Origin: Lysobacter changpingensis
GTDB taxonomy: Bacteria; Pseudomonadota; Gammaproteobacteria; Xanthomonadales; Xanthomonadaceae
Length of the DNA stretch: 64,000 nt
Assembly: GCF_017308985.1 (NCBI RefSeq)
Contig: NZ_JADWPE010000002.1
Coordinates: forward strand, 806,001 to 870,000
Direction: 5' to 3'
Position 1 is the stretch's first letter, and each line of letters starts with the position of its first letter. A program made the position numbers and the translations under genes. Shown one piece after another: positions 34,883 to 44,221 of the stretch. The notes under the pieces were generated by a model that was given only the letters and a program-made list of their open reading frames with translations, was not told where the DNA came from and ran no database searches.

Positions 34883-34957
34883 TGGCAGCCCCGGATGGAT
34901 TCGAACCACCGAATGTCTGAGTCAGAGTCAGATGCCTTACCGCTTGGCGACGGGGCT
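34883..34957 (-). tRNA. tRNA-Gln (anticodon CTG)
   Basis: A 75-nt cloverleaf including an encoded CCA. Acceptor stem AGCCCCG pairs with CGGGGCT; the D arm is GCCAAGCGGTAAGGC. The anticodon stem TCTGA/TCAGA closes the loop CTCTGAC, giving anticodon CTG (reads CAG). The T arm contains TTCGAAT. The fold and the GCCAAGCGGTAAGGCA stretch match gammaproteobacterial tRNA-Gln. It starts 27 bp after the rpsI stop on the same strand, suggesting a shared rplM-rpsI-tRNA transcript. Confidence 0.93.
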
Positions 34958-34984
34958 ATGGGACAGATTGTAACCCAAAAACGA

Positions 34985-35377
34985 TTAGCGCTTCGAGAAC
35001 TGCGTAGCGCGGCGGGCCTTGTGCAGACCGACCTTCTTACGCTCGACTTCACGCGCGTCGCGGGTCATGAAGCCGGCCTTGCGCAGCTCGGTCTTCAGGG
35101 TTTCGTCGTACTCGACCAGCGCGCGGGCGATGCCCAGGCGGATCGCACCGGCCTGGCCGGTGATGCCGCCGCCAGCGACGGTGACGACGACGTCGAACTT
35201 GTCGGTCGACTGGGTGAGTTCGAGCGGCTGGCGCACGATCATGCGCGCGGTTTCGCGACCGAAGAACTCATCCAGCGGACGCTGGTTGACGGTGATGTTG
35301 CCAGCGCCCTTGCGCAGGAAAACGCGGGCGGTGGAGGACTTGCGGCGGCCGGTGCCGTAGTTCTGCTGGAGTGCCAT
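34985..35377 (-). CDS. rpsI: 30S ribosomal protein S9
   Basis: A 130-residue small-subunit protein. The N terminus [15 protein letters not shown] and the basic C-terminal tail [11 protein letters not shown], which reaches toward the P-site tRNA, are diagnostic. [19 protein letters not shown] is the family core. The start is 27 bp after the rplM stop, the usual two-gene arrangement in proteobacteria. Length is standard. Confidence 0.98.
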   Translation of the reverse strand: MALQQNYGTGRRKSSTARVFLRKGAGNITVNQRPLDEFFGRETARMIVRQPLELTQSTDKFDVVVTVAGGGITGQAGAIRLGIARALVEYDETLKTELRKAGFMTRDAREVERKKVGLHKARRATQFSKR

Positions 35378-35404
35378 GGGATGTCTCTAAGAATAGGGTC
35401 CGAA

Positions 35405-35833
35405 TCAGAAGTCCAGCGGCTGCGGCTGCTGGGCGGCGTGCGGGTGCTCGGAGCCCTTGTAGACCTTGAGCTTGCGGTACATGGCGCGGCCGAGCGGATT
35501 CTTCGGCAGCATGCCCTTCACGGCGATCTCGATGACGCGCTCCGGATGGCGCTCAAGCGCCTGGGCCAGGGTCTCGGTCTTGAGGTTGCCGATGTAGCCG
35601 GTGAAGCGGTGGTACTGCTTGTCCTGCAGCTTCTTGCCGGTGACGGCCACCTTCTCGGCATTGATCACGATGAGGTAGTCACCCGTGTCGACGTGCGGGG
35701 TGAACACCGGCTTGTGCTTGCCGCGCAGACGGCGGGCGAGTTCGGAAGCGAGGCGGCCGAGGGTCTTGCCTTCGGCGTCTACGACGTACCAGTCACGCTG
35801 GACGGTCTCGTTCTTGGCGGTAAAAGTCTTCAT
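35405..35833 (-). CDS. rplM: 50S ribosomal protein L13
   Basis: A 142-residue large-subunit protein. [29 protein letters not shown] at the start and [22 protein letters not shown] near the end match L13. It heads the rplM-rpsI operon. The 170 bp upstream (to the divergent Fe-S protein gene) must hold its promoter; I saw no recognisable ribosomal-protein leader there. Confidence 0.98.
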   Translation of the reverse strand: MKTFTAKNETVQRDWYVVDAEGKTLGRLASELARRLRGKHKPVFTPHVDTGDYLIVINAEKVAVTGKKLQDKQYHRFTGYIGNLKTETLAQALERHPERVIEIAVKGMLPKNPLGRAMYRKLKVYKGSEHPHAAQQPQPLDF

Positions 35834-36004
35834 GACTGGTCTTTGATGGTGTTCCGGTCGGGCTGGTTCCGTACTCGTTTCCGGCAGGGCCGGACCGGCG
35901 GAACTTCGCCACGCGTTGTAGAGGGGGTAAAACGAAGAGGCGGAATGATAGCCGGCCCGGGACGGCGCCGCAAGTCGCCCGGCCCGCCCGGCTAGAATTG
36001 CGCC

Positions 36005-37201
36005 ATGCCGCCCGCCGCCCCGCTCCGACCCACCGCCCCGGATCCGCTGGTGGCCCTGGCCGACCGCTGCGTGCAGTGCGGATTATGCCTGCCAGCGTGC
36101 CCGACCTACGCCGAATCCCGGCTGGAAACCGAGTCGCCGAGGGGCCGCATCGCCCTGGCCCGAGCCTGGGCGCTTGGCACTCTCGAGCCGACGCCGGTCG
36201 GCGAGGCGCACCTGGACCATTGCCTGGGCTGCCGCAGCTGCGAGGCGGTCTGTCCGGCCGGGGTCCGGTACGGCACCCTGCTCGTCCAGGCGCGGACACG
36301 CCAGCGCGAGCGTCGGCCGGCTGGACTGGGCCAGCGCGCGATCGAAGCGCTCGTCGAGCGCCCCGCCCTGCTTGGCCTGGTGCTGCGGACCTATGGACGG
36401 CTGCATCCGTGGTTGCCGGCCCGCTGGCGGCCGTTGCCGCCGCCGGCGCCCGCTCCGAGCCGCCGGATAGCGGTCGAATCGGCGGAAGCCCGCATCGCCC
36501 TGTTCGTCGGCTGCGCTGCGGGGACGTACGAAGCCGGCCTGCGCGATGCGCTGTCGCGATGCCTCGCCGTGCTCGGGATCGGCGTCGACATCCCTTCCGG
36601 CCAGACGTGCTGCGGAAGCGTTCACGCGCACGCGGGCAATACAGCAGGTGCGGACGAACTGGCCCGCCGCAACCACGACGCATTCGGCGGCGCGAGCATC
36701 GTGCTGACGCTTGCCAGCGGCTGCCACGAAGCCGTCTCACGGGCCGTCGACGAGGGTCCGGAGCGCCGCACCGTCGACGCCCTCGACTACCTCTCGCGGC
36801 AGCTCACCGTCCGCCCCGATCGCTGGCGATGGCGAGCGATGCCCGAGCGCATCGCGCTGCATTTGCCGTGCACACAGCGCAACGTCGTGCGCTCGGCTGG
36901 CGCCTTGCGCGCGCTGCTGGCGTCGGTGCCCGGGCTGGAGATCGTCGAGCTCGACGCCTCCGGCTGCTGCGGGGCCTCGGGCACGCAGATGCTGGAGGAT
37001 CCCGCCCGCGCCGCCGCGTTCCGCGCGCCGTTGCTGCGCCAGCTCGAGGCAAGCAGCGCGACGCGGCTGCTCAGCGCGAACCTCGGCTGCCGTCTCCACT
37101 TCGCCAACGGCACGGCGGTGCCGGTGCAGCATCCACTCGAATTCCTGGCCGAACGCCTCGAAGCGGCGCCTTCACCGCGGACCGTTCCGGCCGGCGCGTA
37201 A
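36005..37201 (+). CDS. GlcF-like (Fe-S)-binding oxidoreductase subunit
   Basis: A 398-residue protein with two 4Fe-4S motifs, [12 protein letters not shown] (C22, C25, C28, C32) and [15 protein letters not shown]. Two CCG-type cysteine-rich domains follow ([13 protein letters not shown] with its partner CHEA, and [12 protein letters not shown]). This is the layout of glycolate oxidase iron-sulfur subunit GlcF and related electron-transfer subunits. The flavin subunits GlcD and GlcE are not next to it, so it may partner with proteins elsewhere. It precedes coq7 by 9 bp. Confidence 0.82.
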   Translation: MPPAAPLRPTAPDPLVALADRCVQCGLCLPACPTYAESRLETESPRGRIALARAWALGTLEPTPVGEAHLDHCLGCRSCEAVCPAGVRYGTLLVQARTRQRERRPAGLGQRAIEALVERPALLGLVLRTYGRLHPWLPARWRPLPPPAPAPSRRIAVESAEARIALFVGCAAGTYEAGLRDALSRCLAVLGIGVDIPSGQTCCGSVHAHAGNTAGADELARRNHDAFGGASIVLTLASGCHEAVSRAVDEGPERRTVDALDYLSRQLTVRPDRWRWRAMPERIALHLPCTQRNVVRSAGALRALLASVPGLEIVELDASGCCGASGTQMLEDPARAAAFRAPLLRQLEASSATRLLSANLGCRLHFANGTAVPVQHPLEFLAERLEAAPSPRTVPAGA

Positions 37202-37210
37202 ACTGCCGGC

Positions 37211-37855
37211 ATGGATACGCACCGCCAGCTCACGCCCCTCGACCGTTTCCTCACCGACACCCAGCGCGCGCTCGACACCGTCTTCGGCGCGCCCGGCGCG
37301 CAGCGACCGAATCCCGCGCGCGACGTCGCGCAGATCGAACTCGATGAAGACGAACGTCGTCACGCCAGCGGTCTGATGCGCATCAACCATGTGGGCGAAG
37401 TCTGCGCGCAGGCGCTGTATTGCGGGCAGGCGGCGATCGCGCAGGACGAGGCCACGCGCGCGCACCTGCTCGCCGCCGCGCAGGAAGAGACCGACCATCT
37501 GGCCTGGTGCGCGGATCGCCTTCGCGAACTCGACAGCCGCCCCAGTCTGCTCAATCCGCTCTGGTACGCCGGCAGCTTCGCGATCGGTACGCTCGCCGGC
37601 CTGCGCGGCGATGGCTGGAACCTGGGCTTCGTGGTGGAGACCGAGCGCCAGGTCGAGGCGCACATCGACGAACACCTCGACTCCCTGCCCGCCGCCGATG
37701 CGCGCAGCCGCGCGATCCTGGAAGTGATGAAGGCCGACGAAGCCCGCCACGCCGATCACGCCGAGGCCGCGGGCGCGCGCGTGCTGCCCCCGCCGGTGCC
37801 GTCGCTGATGGCGATGGCGTCGAAGGTGATGAAGACCGTCGCGTATCGCATCTGA
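37211..37855 (+). CDS. coq7: 2-polyprenyl-3-methyl-6-methoxy-1,4-benzoquinol hydroxylase
   Basis: A 214-residue di-iron hydroxylase (Coq7/CAT5) catalysing a late ring hydroxylation in ubiquinone synthesis. The carboxylate-His ligands are visible as [39 protein letters not shown] and DEARHADHA. Coq7 replaces UbiF in Xanthomonadaceae. It starts nine bases after the GlcF-like gene, so the two may be co-transcribed, and it ends at an intrinsic terminator. The quinone it makes is the acceptor for the ETF-QO in this window. Confidence 0.94.
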   Translation: MDTHRQLTPLDRFLTDTQRALDTVFGAPGAQRPNPARDVAQIELDEDERRHASGLMRINHVGEVCAQALYCGQAAIAQDEATRAHLLAAAQEETDHLAWCADRLRELDSRPSLLNPLWYAGSFAIGTLAGLRGDGWNLGFVVETERQVEAHIDEHLDSLPAADARSRAILEVMKADEARHADHAEAAGARVLPPPVPSLMAMASKVMKTVAYRI

Positions 37856-37878
37856 CGGTTCGCACGACAGCAACAAAA

Positions 37879-37905
37879 AAGGCCCGCAAGCGCGGGCCTT
37901 TTCGT
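37879..37905. terminator. Bidirectional intrinsic terminator
   Basis: A nine-bp stem AAGGCCCGC/GCGGGCCTT with an AAGC loop. An A-run precedes it and TTCGTT follows, so it has a T-rich side on both strands. It sits between convergent coq7 and speD. Confidence 0.85.
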
Positions 37906-37924
37906 TCAGGACGACAGCCCGGCC

Positions 37925-38719
37925 TCAATCGGCCAGGTTGCGCCCGTGATAAAGCTCCTCGATCTCCCGCTTCAGGCGCGCCTCGATCTTCATGCGCTCC
38001 TTGAACGACAGGTTCTTGGCCTTTTCCTCGAACAGGTACGTGTCGAGGTCGAACTCCTTCAGGTGCATCTTCGTGTGGAAGATGTTCTCCTGGTAGACGT
38101 TCACGTCGAGCATCTCGTAGCGCGACTTGATGTTCTTCGCCAGGTAGTCCTGGATCGAATTGATCTTGTGGTCGATGTAGTGCTTCTTGCCCTTGATGTC
38201 GCGGGTGAAGCCGCGCACGCGGTAGTCCATCACCACGATGTCGGACTCGAAGCTCTCGATCAGGTAGTTCAACGCCTTCAGCGGCGAGATCACGCCGCAG
38301 GTGGCCACGTCGATGTCGGCGCGGAAGGTCGCGATGCCGTTGTCCGGATGCGTCTCCGGATACGTGTGCACCGTGATGTGCGACTTGTCCATGTGCGCCA
38401 CGACCGCGTCGGAGATGATCTCCTTGCCGGCATCCTTCTTGTCGATCACCGGTTCCTCGGAGATGAGGATGGTCACCGACGCGCCCTGCGGGTCGTAGTC
38501 CTGGCGGGCGATGTTGAGGATGTTGGCGCCGATGATCTCGGCGACGTCGGTCAGGATCTGGGTCAGGCGATCGGCGTTGTACGCCTCGTCGATGTACTCG
38601 ATGTAGCGACGACGCTCGTCCTCCGACGCCGCGAAGCAGACGTCGTAAATATTGAACGAGAGGGCCTTGGTGAGGTTGTTGAAACCTTGCAACCTCAGGC
38701 GAGGCAACGGCTTGACCAC
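37925..38719 (-). CDS. speD: S-adenosylmethionine decarboxylase proenzyme
   Basis: A 264-residue pyruvoyl enzyme producing decarboxylated SAM for spermidine synthesis. The self-cleavage site is [12 protein letters not shown], with S113 becoming the pyruvoyl group, as in E. coli SpeD (264 aa). The start is GTG. It is divergent from clp, the conserved arrangement in Xanthomonas. No speE is adjacent. Confidence 0.96.
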   Translation of the reverse strand: MVKPLPRLRLQGFNNLTKALSFNIYDVCFAASEDERRRYIEYIDEAYNADRLTQILTDVAEIIGANILNIARQDYDPQGASVTILISEEPVIDKKDAGKEIISDAVVAHMDKSHITVHTYPETHPDNGIATFRADIDVATCGVISPLKALNYLIESFESDIVVMDYRVRGFTRDIKGKKHYIDHKINSIQDYLAKNIKSRYEMLDVNVYQENIFHTKMHLKEFDLDTYLFEEKAKNLSFKERMKIEARLKREIEELYHGRNLAD

Positions 38720-38948
38720 GGCAGTGAGATCCCGGTAGGGCGGCGAGGGCCGCGATTATGCGGCACAAACCCCCACGGGGGAACGCGTGCGGTCCGGAAA
38801 CCGCCCAGCGGGGGCTTCCGCGCCGACCCGGGGCTGAACCTGATTGCCGTCACAGGTTAGAGTTCACACGGAGTGACGCGCTAGGGCGGATATTTGCCCA
38901 ACGCGTTACTTCGTCCTAAGCTCGACCGATCACAAAACTTTCACGCCC

Positions 38949-39638
38949 ATGTCCGCAAATCCGGCTGCCTCCTCGTCCGTCATGCGTCGCACCAACAGCC
39001 CGCTGCTGCCGGACGGTGCCACCATCGAACGCTTCCTGGCCCACTGCCACCGCCGCCGTTACCCCTCGCGGACGGATGTGTTCCGTCCGGGCGACCCGGC
39101 CAGCACGCTGTACTACATCGTGTCCGGCTCGGTCAGCATCATCACCGAGGAGGAAGACGGCCGCGAACTGGTGCTGGGCTACTTCGGCCCCGGCGAGTTC
39201 GTCGGCGAGCTGGGCCTGTTCATCGCCAGCGACCAGCGGGAAGTGATCCTGCGCACGCGCAGCACCTGCGAGCTGGCAGAGATCGGCCACGAGCGCCTCT
39301 ACGACCTGCTGCTGACCCGCCTGTCGCTGGACGCGCCGAAGCTGCTGTACGCCATCGGCGCGCAGATCTCCCGTCGTTTACTGGACACCAGCAGGAAGGC
39401 CGGCCGCCTGGCGTTCCTCGACGTGACCGACCGCATCGTCCGCGCCCTGCACGACCTCGCCCGCGAGCCGGAGGCGATGAGCCACCCGCAGGGCACGCAG
39501 ATCCGCGTCTCGCGCCAGGAGCTGTCGCGCCTGGTCGGCTGCTCGCGCGAGATGGCCGGCCGCGTGCTCAAGAAGCTGCAGGCCGACGGCAAGCTGCACG
39601 CGCGCGGCAAGACCGTCGTCCTGTACGGCACGCGCTGA
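38949..39638 (+). CDS. clp: Clp: CRP/FNR-family global regulator
   Basis: A 229-residue CRP homologue. The cyclic-nucleotide-binding domain is at about residues 25-135 (YYIVSGSVSIITEEEDGRELVLGYFGPGEFVGELGLF) and the helix-turn-helix at about 185-210 (VSRQELSRLVGCSREMAGRVLKKL), nearly identical in character to Xanthomonas Clp. In Xanthomonas, Clp is inhibited by c-di-GMP and controls exopolysaccharide and extracellular enzymes. Position beside speD and close to the trp genes agrees with orthology. About 230 bp separate it from speD and should hold both promoters. Confidence 0.94.
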   Translation: MSANPAASSSVMRRTNSPLLPDGATIERFLAHCHRRRYPSRTDVFRPGDPASTLYYIVSGSVSIITEEEDGRELVLGYFGPGEFVGELGLFIASDQREVILRTRSTCELAEIGHERLYDLLLTRLSLDAPKLLYAIGAQISRRLLDTSRKAGRLAFLDVTDRIVRALHDLAREPEAMSHPQGTQIRVSRQELSRLVGCSREMAGRVLKKLQADGKLHARGKTVVLYGTR

Positions 39639-39641
39639 CGC

Positions 39642-40106
39642 GTGGCCCGCGCCGGCGCACCCGATGAAGCCGTGACGGCCCGGGTGCGCCAGGCCGAACT
39701 GGGCGACGCCAGCGACGTCGCCCGCCTGCTCGGCGAGCTCGGCTATCCCTGCTCTCGCGACGAAGCCGCCGAACGCATCGCCGTCGTCCGCCACGACCCG
39801 CGCCAGCACCTGCTGCTGGCGGAAATCGACGGCGATGCCTGCGGGCTGATTTCCCTCTACACGCTCTACTCGGTCGTGCACGGTCATGAGCTGGGCCGCA
39901 TCACCGGCCTGGTCGTCCTGCCCGAAGAACAAGGAAAAGGCGTCGGCAGGCGCCTGTTGCGCGAAGTCGAGTCGATCTGCCGCCGCTACGGCGTGCGCCG
40001 GATCGAAGTCACCAGCAACGCCAGCCGCACCGAGGCGCACGCGTTCTACCGCCAGTGCGGGTATCTGGACGGGTCGATGCGGTTCGTGAAGGCGCTGGGC
40101 GACTAG
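39642..40106 (+). CDS. GNAT family N-acetyltransferase
   Basis: A 154-residue acetyltransferase. The acetyl-CoA-binding motif A is visible as VVLPEEQGKGVGRRLLREVE, and the C-terminal part EVTSNASRTEAHAFYRQCGY is typical of GNAT proteins. The GTG start lies three bases after the clp stop, so the two genes are probably co-transcribed; a second GTG ten codons on is an alternative. Substrate unknown. It converges on the HAD gene. Confidence 0.82.
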   Translation: MARAGAPDEAVTARVRQAELGDASDVARLLGELGYPCSRDEAAERIAVVRHDPRQHLLLAEIDGDACGLISLYTLYSVVHGHELGRITGLVVLPEEQGKGVGRRLLREVESICRRYGVRRIEVTSNASRTEAHAFYRQCGYLDGSMRFVKALGD

Positions 40107-40189
40107 TCCGCCATCGAAAGCGTCACCCTCGGCGAGCGGTTACGCCGCCACCGCCCCGCCCTCCCCGGCGTGAGAGGGCTTGAGTCTCC

Positions 40190-40981
40190 TCACGGCGCGA
40201 CGGGATCCCCGCCGCGCTCCTTGCAACCCCAGTTGAGGATCGGCGTGCCCGGTGGCAGCACGCGGCGGAACATCGCCACGCGGCGGCGCTTCGGATTGAC
40301 CACCACCGGCTTGCGCGCGGCCTTGAGCAGCGGCAGGTCGGCGCTGCTGTCGGAGTACGCGACGGCGATCTGGTCGTAGCCCGCGTCCCAGATCATCCGC
40401 ATCTTGTTCTCGTGATGGCAGTGTTCGACGGTGATCATGCCGCCGAGGAACGGGCCGCCGATGCTGCCGATCACCGGCAGGTCCTCGTGCGCGACGAAGT
40501 CCAGGATCGCGCGCGCCAGCTCCGGCGAGGCGCCGGTGGCGATGATCACGCGATCGCCCGCGTCGCGGTGCTTCTGCAGCACCTTCAGCGCGGTCGGCAG
40601 CAGGCGCGCGCGGATCTCCTTCGCATGCTTGCGCACGTACAGGTCGATCAGGCGGTCCATGTCGTGGCGCCGGTGCGTGCCCAGCGTCGCGATCCACAGG
40701 TAGACCGAAATCGCGTGACGGCGCGTCGGCAGCCACGCGATCAGCGGCAGCAGCAGCGGCGACAGCGCGATCGCCGCCGCCACGCGCGCCCAATCGCGCC
40801 TGATCAGCCACAACACCAGGTGGCTGCCCGAATCGCCGTCGTACAGCGTGTGGTCGAAGTCGAACACGACCAGCGGCGCGTACGGGCGTTCGCCCGGCTT
40901 GTCCTCGCCCGTCGTCTGCACGGCCGCCGCGCCCGGCAGGTGCTCGACGCCTTCGGGCATGTTCGCCTTGTGCGTGCTCAT
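40190..40981 (-). CDS. HAD-IB family phosphatase
   Basis: A 263-residue HAD-superfamily hydrolase. The nucleophile motif is [12 protein letters not shown] (D41, D43), motif II is [12 protein letters not shown], and motif III/IV follows as [14 protein letters not shown]. The insert [26 protein letters not shown] is hydrophobic, as in PgpC/SerB-like HAD-IB membrane-associated enzymes. The start overlaps the trpC stop by four bases (ATGA), so it is the last gene of the trp operon. A role in tryptophan synthesis is not expected; phosphoserine or lipid phosphate are possible substrates. Confidence 0.8.
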   Translation of the reverse strand: MSTHKANMPEGVEHLPGAAAVQTTGEDKPGERPYAPLVVFDFDHTLYDGDSGSHLVLWLIRRDWARVAAAIALSPLLLPLIAWLPTRRHAISVYLWIATLGTHRRHDMDRLIDLYVRKHAKEIRARLLPTALKVLQKHRDAGDRVIIATGASPELARAILDFVAHEDLPVIGSIGGPFLGGMITVEHCHHENKMRMIWDAGYDQIAVAYSDSSADLPLLKAARKPVVVNPKRRRVAMFRRVLPPGTPILNWGCKERGGDPVAP

Positions 40982-41769
40982 GCGACGAACAGCCGCTGCA
41001 GGGCGACGCCGGGCTCGGCCTCGCGCATGAACGATTCGCCGACCAGGAAGGTCTGCACGCCGGCCTCGCGCATCTTGGCGACGTCCGCCTGCGTGGCGAT
41101 GCCGCTTTCGGTCACCAGCGTGCGGTCGCGCGGCACCGCGTCCTTCAGCGCGAGCGTGGTGTCGAGCGAGACCTCGAACGTGCGCAGGTTGCGGTTGTTG
41201 ACGCCGATGAGTTCGCAGTCGGTCTGCAACGCGCGCTCGAGCTCGTCGATGTCGTGCACTTCCACCAGCACGTCCATGCCCAGTTCCATGGCGAGGTTGG
41301 CCATTTCCACCAGCGGACCGTCTTCCAGCGCGGCGACGATCAGCAGGATCGCGTCGGCGCCGATCACGCGCGCCTCGTACACCTGGTACGGATCGATGGT
41401 GAAGTCCTTGCGCAGCACCGGCAGCGAACACGCCGCGCGCGCTTCGCCCAGGTACAGATTGCTGCCCTGGAAGAAATCGACGTCGGTCAGCACCGACAGG
41501 CACGCAGCGCCGCCGGCTTCGTAGCTGCGCGCGATCTGCGCAGGATCGAAGTCCTTGCGGATCAGCCCCTTCGACGGGCTGGCCTTCTTCACTTCGGCGA
41601 TCACCGCCGCCTCGCCCGCGGCATGCCTGCGACGGATGGCATCGGCGAATCCGCGCGTGGGTGGCTGCTGCAGCGCGCGCGCGCGCAGGTCTTCGAGCGG
41701 CCGTACGCGGCTGCGCTGCTGGATCTCCTCGGCCTTGCGGGCGAGGATCGTGTCGAGGATGTCGCTCAT
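40978..41769 (-). CDS. trpC: Indole-3-glycerol phosphate synthase
   Basis: A 263-residue TIM-barrel enzyme closing the indole ring in tryptophan synthesis. [13 protein letters not shown] contains the substrate Lys, [23 protein letters not shown] and [11 protein letters not shown] follow, and LVTESGI is near the end. It is the monofunctional form without fused TrpF. It is separated from the upstream ABM gene by 70 bp carrying a perfect 18-bp inverted repeat, and overlaps the HAD gene by four bases. Confidence 0.96.
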   Translation of the reverse strand: MSDILDTILARKAEEIQQRSRVRPLEDLRARALQQPPTRGFADAIRRRHAAGEAAVIAEVKKASPSKGLIRKDFDPAQIARSYEAGGAACLSVLTDVDFFQGSNLYLGEARAACSLPVLRKDFTIDPYQVYEARVIGADAILLIVAALEDGPLVEMANLAMELGMDVLVEVHDIDELERALQTDCELIGVNNRNLRTFEVSLDTTLALKDAVPRDRTLVTESGIATQADVAKMREAGVQTFLVGESFMREAEPGVALQRLFVA

Positions 41770-41786
41770 GACAGGAACGGGTGGAA

Positions 41787-41837
41787 AGGAACGAGAAACG
41801 AGTGCGGGGTGTTGCCTCCCACTCGTTTCTCGTTCCT
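41787..41837. repeat. Perfect 18-bp inverted repeat upstream of trpC
   Basis: Arms AGGAACGAGAAACGAGTG (41787-41804) and CACTCGTTTCTCGTTCCT (41820-41837) are perfect complements around a 15-base loop. It lies between the ABM gene stop and the trpC start inside the trpGDC operon. It could act as an RNA processing or stability hairpin, or be a mobile repeat. Confidence 0.85.
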
Positions 41838-41839
41838 CT

Positions 41840-42181
41840 TCAGCGTTTTCTCTCCTTTCCGTACGCGCGTTCGACTTTCGCCACGCGCAGCTCGAAGTGT
41901 TCGTACCAGTGCACGCGACCGTGCGCGCGCGTGGCGGCATGTTCGGCGTGCTGGCGCCAGGCGGCGATCGCGGCCTCGCTGTCCCAGTACGAGACGGTGA
42001 TGCCGAAGCCGTCCGCGCCGCGCGTGGATTCCACGCCGAGGAAGCCCGGCATCGTGGCGGCGAGTTCGACCATGCGTTGCGCCGCCTCGCCGTAGCCGGC
42101 GTTGTCCTCGCCGTTGCGGCGCGAGGAGAAGATCACCGCGTAATACGGCGGGGCCGGCAGGCGGGCGAACGCGTCGTCCAT
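41840..42181 (-). CDS. Antibiotic biosynthesis monooxygenase (ABM) domain protein
   Basis: A 113-residue ferredoxin-like-fold protein. [40 protein letters not shown], then [19 protein letters not shown], is the classical ABM/DUF3291-like pattern with the conserved W-x-x-x-x-EH. Such proteins include small oxygenases and haem-degrading enzymes. The start overlaps the trpD stop by one base (TGATG), so it is an integral part of the trp operon in this organism. No link to tryptophan synthesis is known; function open. Confidence 0.82.
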   Translation of the reverse strand: MDDAFARLPAPPYYAVIFSSRRNGEDNAGYGEAAQRMVELAATMPGFLGVESTRGADGFGITVSYWDSEAAIAAWRQHAEHAATRAHGRVHWYEHFELRVAKVERAYGKERKR

Positions 42182-43227
42182 CAGGCGCCCACCGCTTCGC
42201 CGGCGAGTTCGCGCGTGATCGCGACGAATTCCTCCAGCTTGCGCTTCGCCGCGCCGGAGGCCAGCGCCGCGCGCGCGCGTTCGATGCCTTCGGCGATGCT
42301 GTCGGCCACGCCGGCGGCATAGATCGCGGCGCCCGCGTTGAGCGCGACGATCTCGCGCGGCAGGCAGGCTTCGTCGTTCAACGCCTGCATCAGCAGGACC
42401 TTGGATTCGGCCGCGTCGTTCACGCGCAGGTTGCGGCTGGCGGCCATGGCGATGCCGAAGTCTTCCGGATGCACTTCGTACTCGCGCACGACGCCGTCGC
42501 GGAGTTCGCCGACAAGGCTGCCGGCACCGAGCGACAGCTCGTCCATGCCGTCGCGTCCCCACACCACCAGTGCACGCTGCGCGCCGAGTTCCTGCAGCAC
42601 GCGCACCTGGATGCCGACCAGGTCCGGATGGAACACGCCCATCAGGATGCTCGGCGCATCGGCCGGGTTGGTCAGCGGCCCGAGGATGTTGAACATCGTG
42701 CGCACGCCCATCTCGCGGCGCACGGGCGCCACGACCTTCATCGCCGGGTGGTGGATCGGCGCGAACATGAAGCCGATGCCGCAGCGTTCGATGCAGCGCG
42801 CGACCTGCCCGGGCTGGAGTTCGATCGCCGCGCCCAGCGCTTCCAGCGCGTCCGCGCTGCCGGATTTGGACGACACGCTGCGATTGCCGTGCTTGGCGAC
42901 CTTCGCGCCGGCGGCGGCGACCACGAACATGCTCGCCGTCGAGATGTTGAAGGTGTGCGCACCGTCGCCGCCGGTGCCGACGATGTCGACCAGGTGGGTG
43001 CGATCGGCGACGTCCACCGGCCGCGCGAACTCGCGCAGCACCGTTGCCGCGCCGGCGATCTCGCCGACGGTTTCCTTCTTCACGCGAAGGCCGGTGAGGA
43101 TCGCCGCGGTCATCGTCGGCGAGACCTCGCCGCGCATGATCATGCGCATCAGCTCGACCATCTCGTCGTGGAAGATTTCACGATGCTCGATGGTGCGTTG
43201 CAGGGCTTCTTGCGGGGTGATGGGCAT
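42181..43227 (-). CDS. trpD: Anthranilate phosphoribosyltransferase
   Basis: A 348-residue enzyme attaching phosphoribose to anthranilate. The PRPP-binding [14 protein letters not shown] and the [21 protein letters not shown] stretch are intact. GPLTNPADA and GMDELSLG follow as usual. Start [18 protein letters not shown] matches the family N terminus. It lies 116 bp after trpG and is coupled to the ABM gene downstream. Confidence 0.96.
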   Translation of the reverse strand: MPITPQEALQRTIEHREIFHDEMVELMRMIMRGEVSPTMTAAILTGLRVKKETVGEIAGAATVLREFARPVDVADRTHLVDIVGTGGDGAHTFNISTASMFVVAAAGAKVAKHGNRSVSSKSGSADALEALGAAIELQPGQVARCIERCGIGFMFAPIHHPAMKVVAPVRREMGVRTMFNILGPLTNPADAPSILMGVFHPDLVGIQVRVLQELGAQRALVVWGRDGMDELSLGAGSLVGELRDGVVREYEVHPEDFGIAMAASRNLRVNDAAESKVLLMQALNDEACLPREIVALNAGAAIYAAGVADSIAEGIERARAALASGAAKRKLEEFVAITRELAGEAVGA

Positions 43228-43343
43228 GGCGGCGGCGGGCGTGGCGGACGGGAAGCGGGTCTCGGGCGGGTGAGAGCGGAACGATAGCAGCTGGCGCGCG
43301 GGCACCGGGGCGTTTCGCAACCGGCGCTTGGCGTGGGAGCCGG

Positions 43344-43934
43344 TCATCGCTCGAGGAAGTTCTTCAGCAGCGCATGGCCGTGTTCGGTGAGGATCGACTC
43401 GGGGTGGAACTGCACGCCCTCGACCGGATGCTCGCGATGGCGCAGGCCCATGATCTCGTCGAAGGCCGGCGCGCCGTTTTCGCCCTCCACTTCGGTCCAG
43501 GCGGTGATTTCGAGGCAATCGGGCAGCGTGTCTCGGGAGACGACCAGCGAGTGGTAGCGCGTGGCCTCGTAACCGTCGGGCAGGCCAGCGAACACGCCGC
43601 GCCCCTCGTGACGGATGCGCGAGGTCTTGCCGTGCATGATCCGCTTGGCACGGACGACGTCGCCGCCGTACGCCTGCCCCAGGCTCTGGTGCCCCAGGCA
43701 CACGCCGAACACCGGGATGCGCGGGCCGAGTTCGCGGATCACGTCCACCGACACGCCCGCCTCGTTCGGCGTGCACGGGCCCGGGGAGACGACGATGCGC
43801 TCAGGCGCGAGCGCCTCGATCTGCGCCACGCCGAGCTCGTCGTTGCGGATCACCTTCACCTCGGCGCCCAGCGCCTGCAGGTACTGCACGAGGTTGTAGG
43901 TGAAGCTGTCGTAGTTGTCGATCATCAACAGCAT
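43344..43934 (-). CDS. trpG: Anthranilate synthase glutamine amidotransferase component
   Basis: A 196-residue class I amidotransferase delivering ammonia to TrpE. The start [18 protein letters not shown], catalytic Cys in [12 protein letters not shown], and the His-Glu pair in [13 protein letters not shown] are all present. A GTG two codons upstream is an alternative start. It is the first structural gene of a trpG-trpD-ABM-trpC-HAD unit. A Trp-rich leader frame lies upstream at 44052-44177. Its partner trpE is about 5 kb away at 47809. Confidence 0.96.
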   Translation of the reverse strand: MLLMIDNYDSFTYNLVQYLQALGAEVKVIRNDELGVAQIEALAPERIVVSPGPCTPNEAGVSVDVIRELGPRIPVFGVCLGHQSLGQAYGGDVVRAKRIMHGKTSRIRHEGRGVFAGLPDGYEATRYHSLVVSRDTLPDCLEITAWTEVEGENGAPAFDEIMGLRHREHPVEGVQFHPESILTEHGHALLKNFLER

Positions 43935-44051
43935 CGGCACGGGCTCGGGTTCGATGTGGACGCAACGCGATTATCCCGCGCGGCGGCGGGCCGGCGGGGG
44001 CATCGGTGCGAAGGGGATGTGCGGGACGCGGCCGGTGCGTCCGGCGGAAGG

Positions 44052-44177
44052 TCAGTGCGTGGGGCGGGAAACACTCGGCAGTTCCTTGGACGACGAAGAC
44101 GGGCGGACGGCAGCCAACGGCCACCATCGCCAACCCTGGTCGGCTTTTCGGAACTGTGGGGAGCGACGCACGATCAT
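44052..44177 (-). CDS. Putative tryptophan leader peptide of the trpG operon
   Basis: A 41-codon frame (MIVRRSP...DQGWRWWPLAA...) whose codons 16, 18 and 19 are all Trp (GWRWW). It ends 117 bp before trpG. Trp is rare in proteins, so three Trp codons in four in this position suggest a leader peptide sensing charged tRNA-Trp. The ATG lies six bases after a TACAGT hexamer shared with the trpE leader, and no Shine-Dalgarno is visible, which fits a leaderless start. I found no U-tract terminator, so the control mechanism is open. The assignment is inferred. Confidence 0.5.
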   Translation of the reverse strand: MIVRRSPQFRKADQGWRWWPLAAVRPSSSSKELPSVSRPTH

Positions 44178-44183
44178 GGGCCT

Positions 44184-44212
44184 ACTGTAACGGCTCGGCC
44201 GGCGCGATGCGA
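44184..44212 (-). promoter_or_regulatory. Shared trp promoter-like element upstream of the trpG leader
   Basis: On the minus strand TCGCATCGCG (44212-44203), a 13-base spacer, then TACAGT (44189-44184), then six bases to the leader ATG. The same blocks precede the trpE leader with a 14-base spacer. TACAGT fits a -10 element and TCGCAT a weak -35 at about 17 bp. Confidence 0.45.
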
Positions 44213-44221
44213 CCCGCCGGC

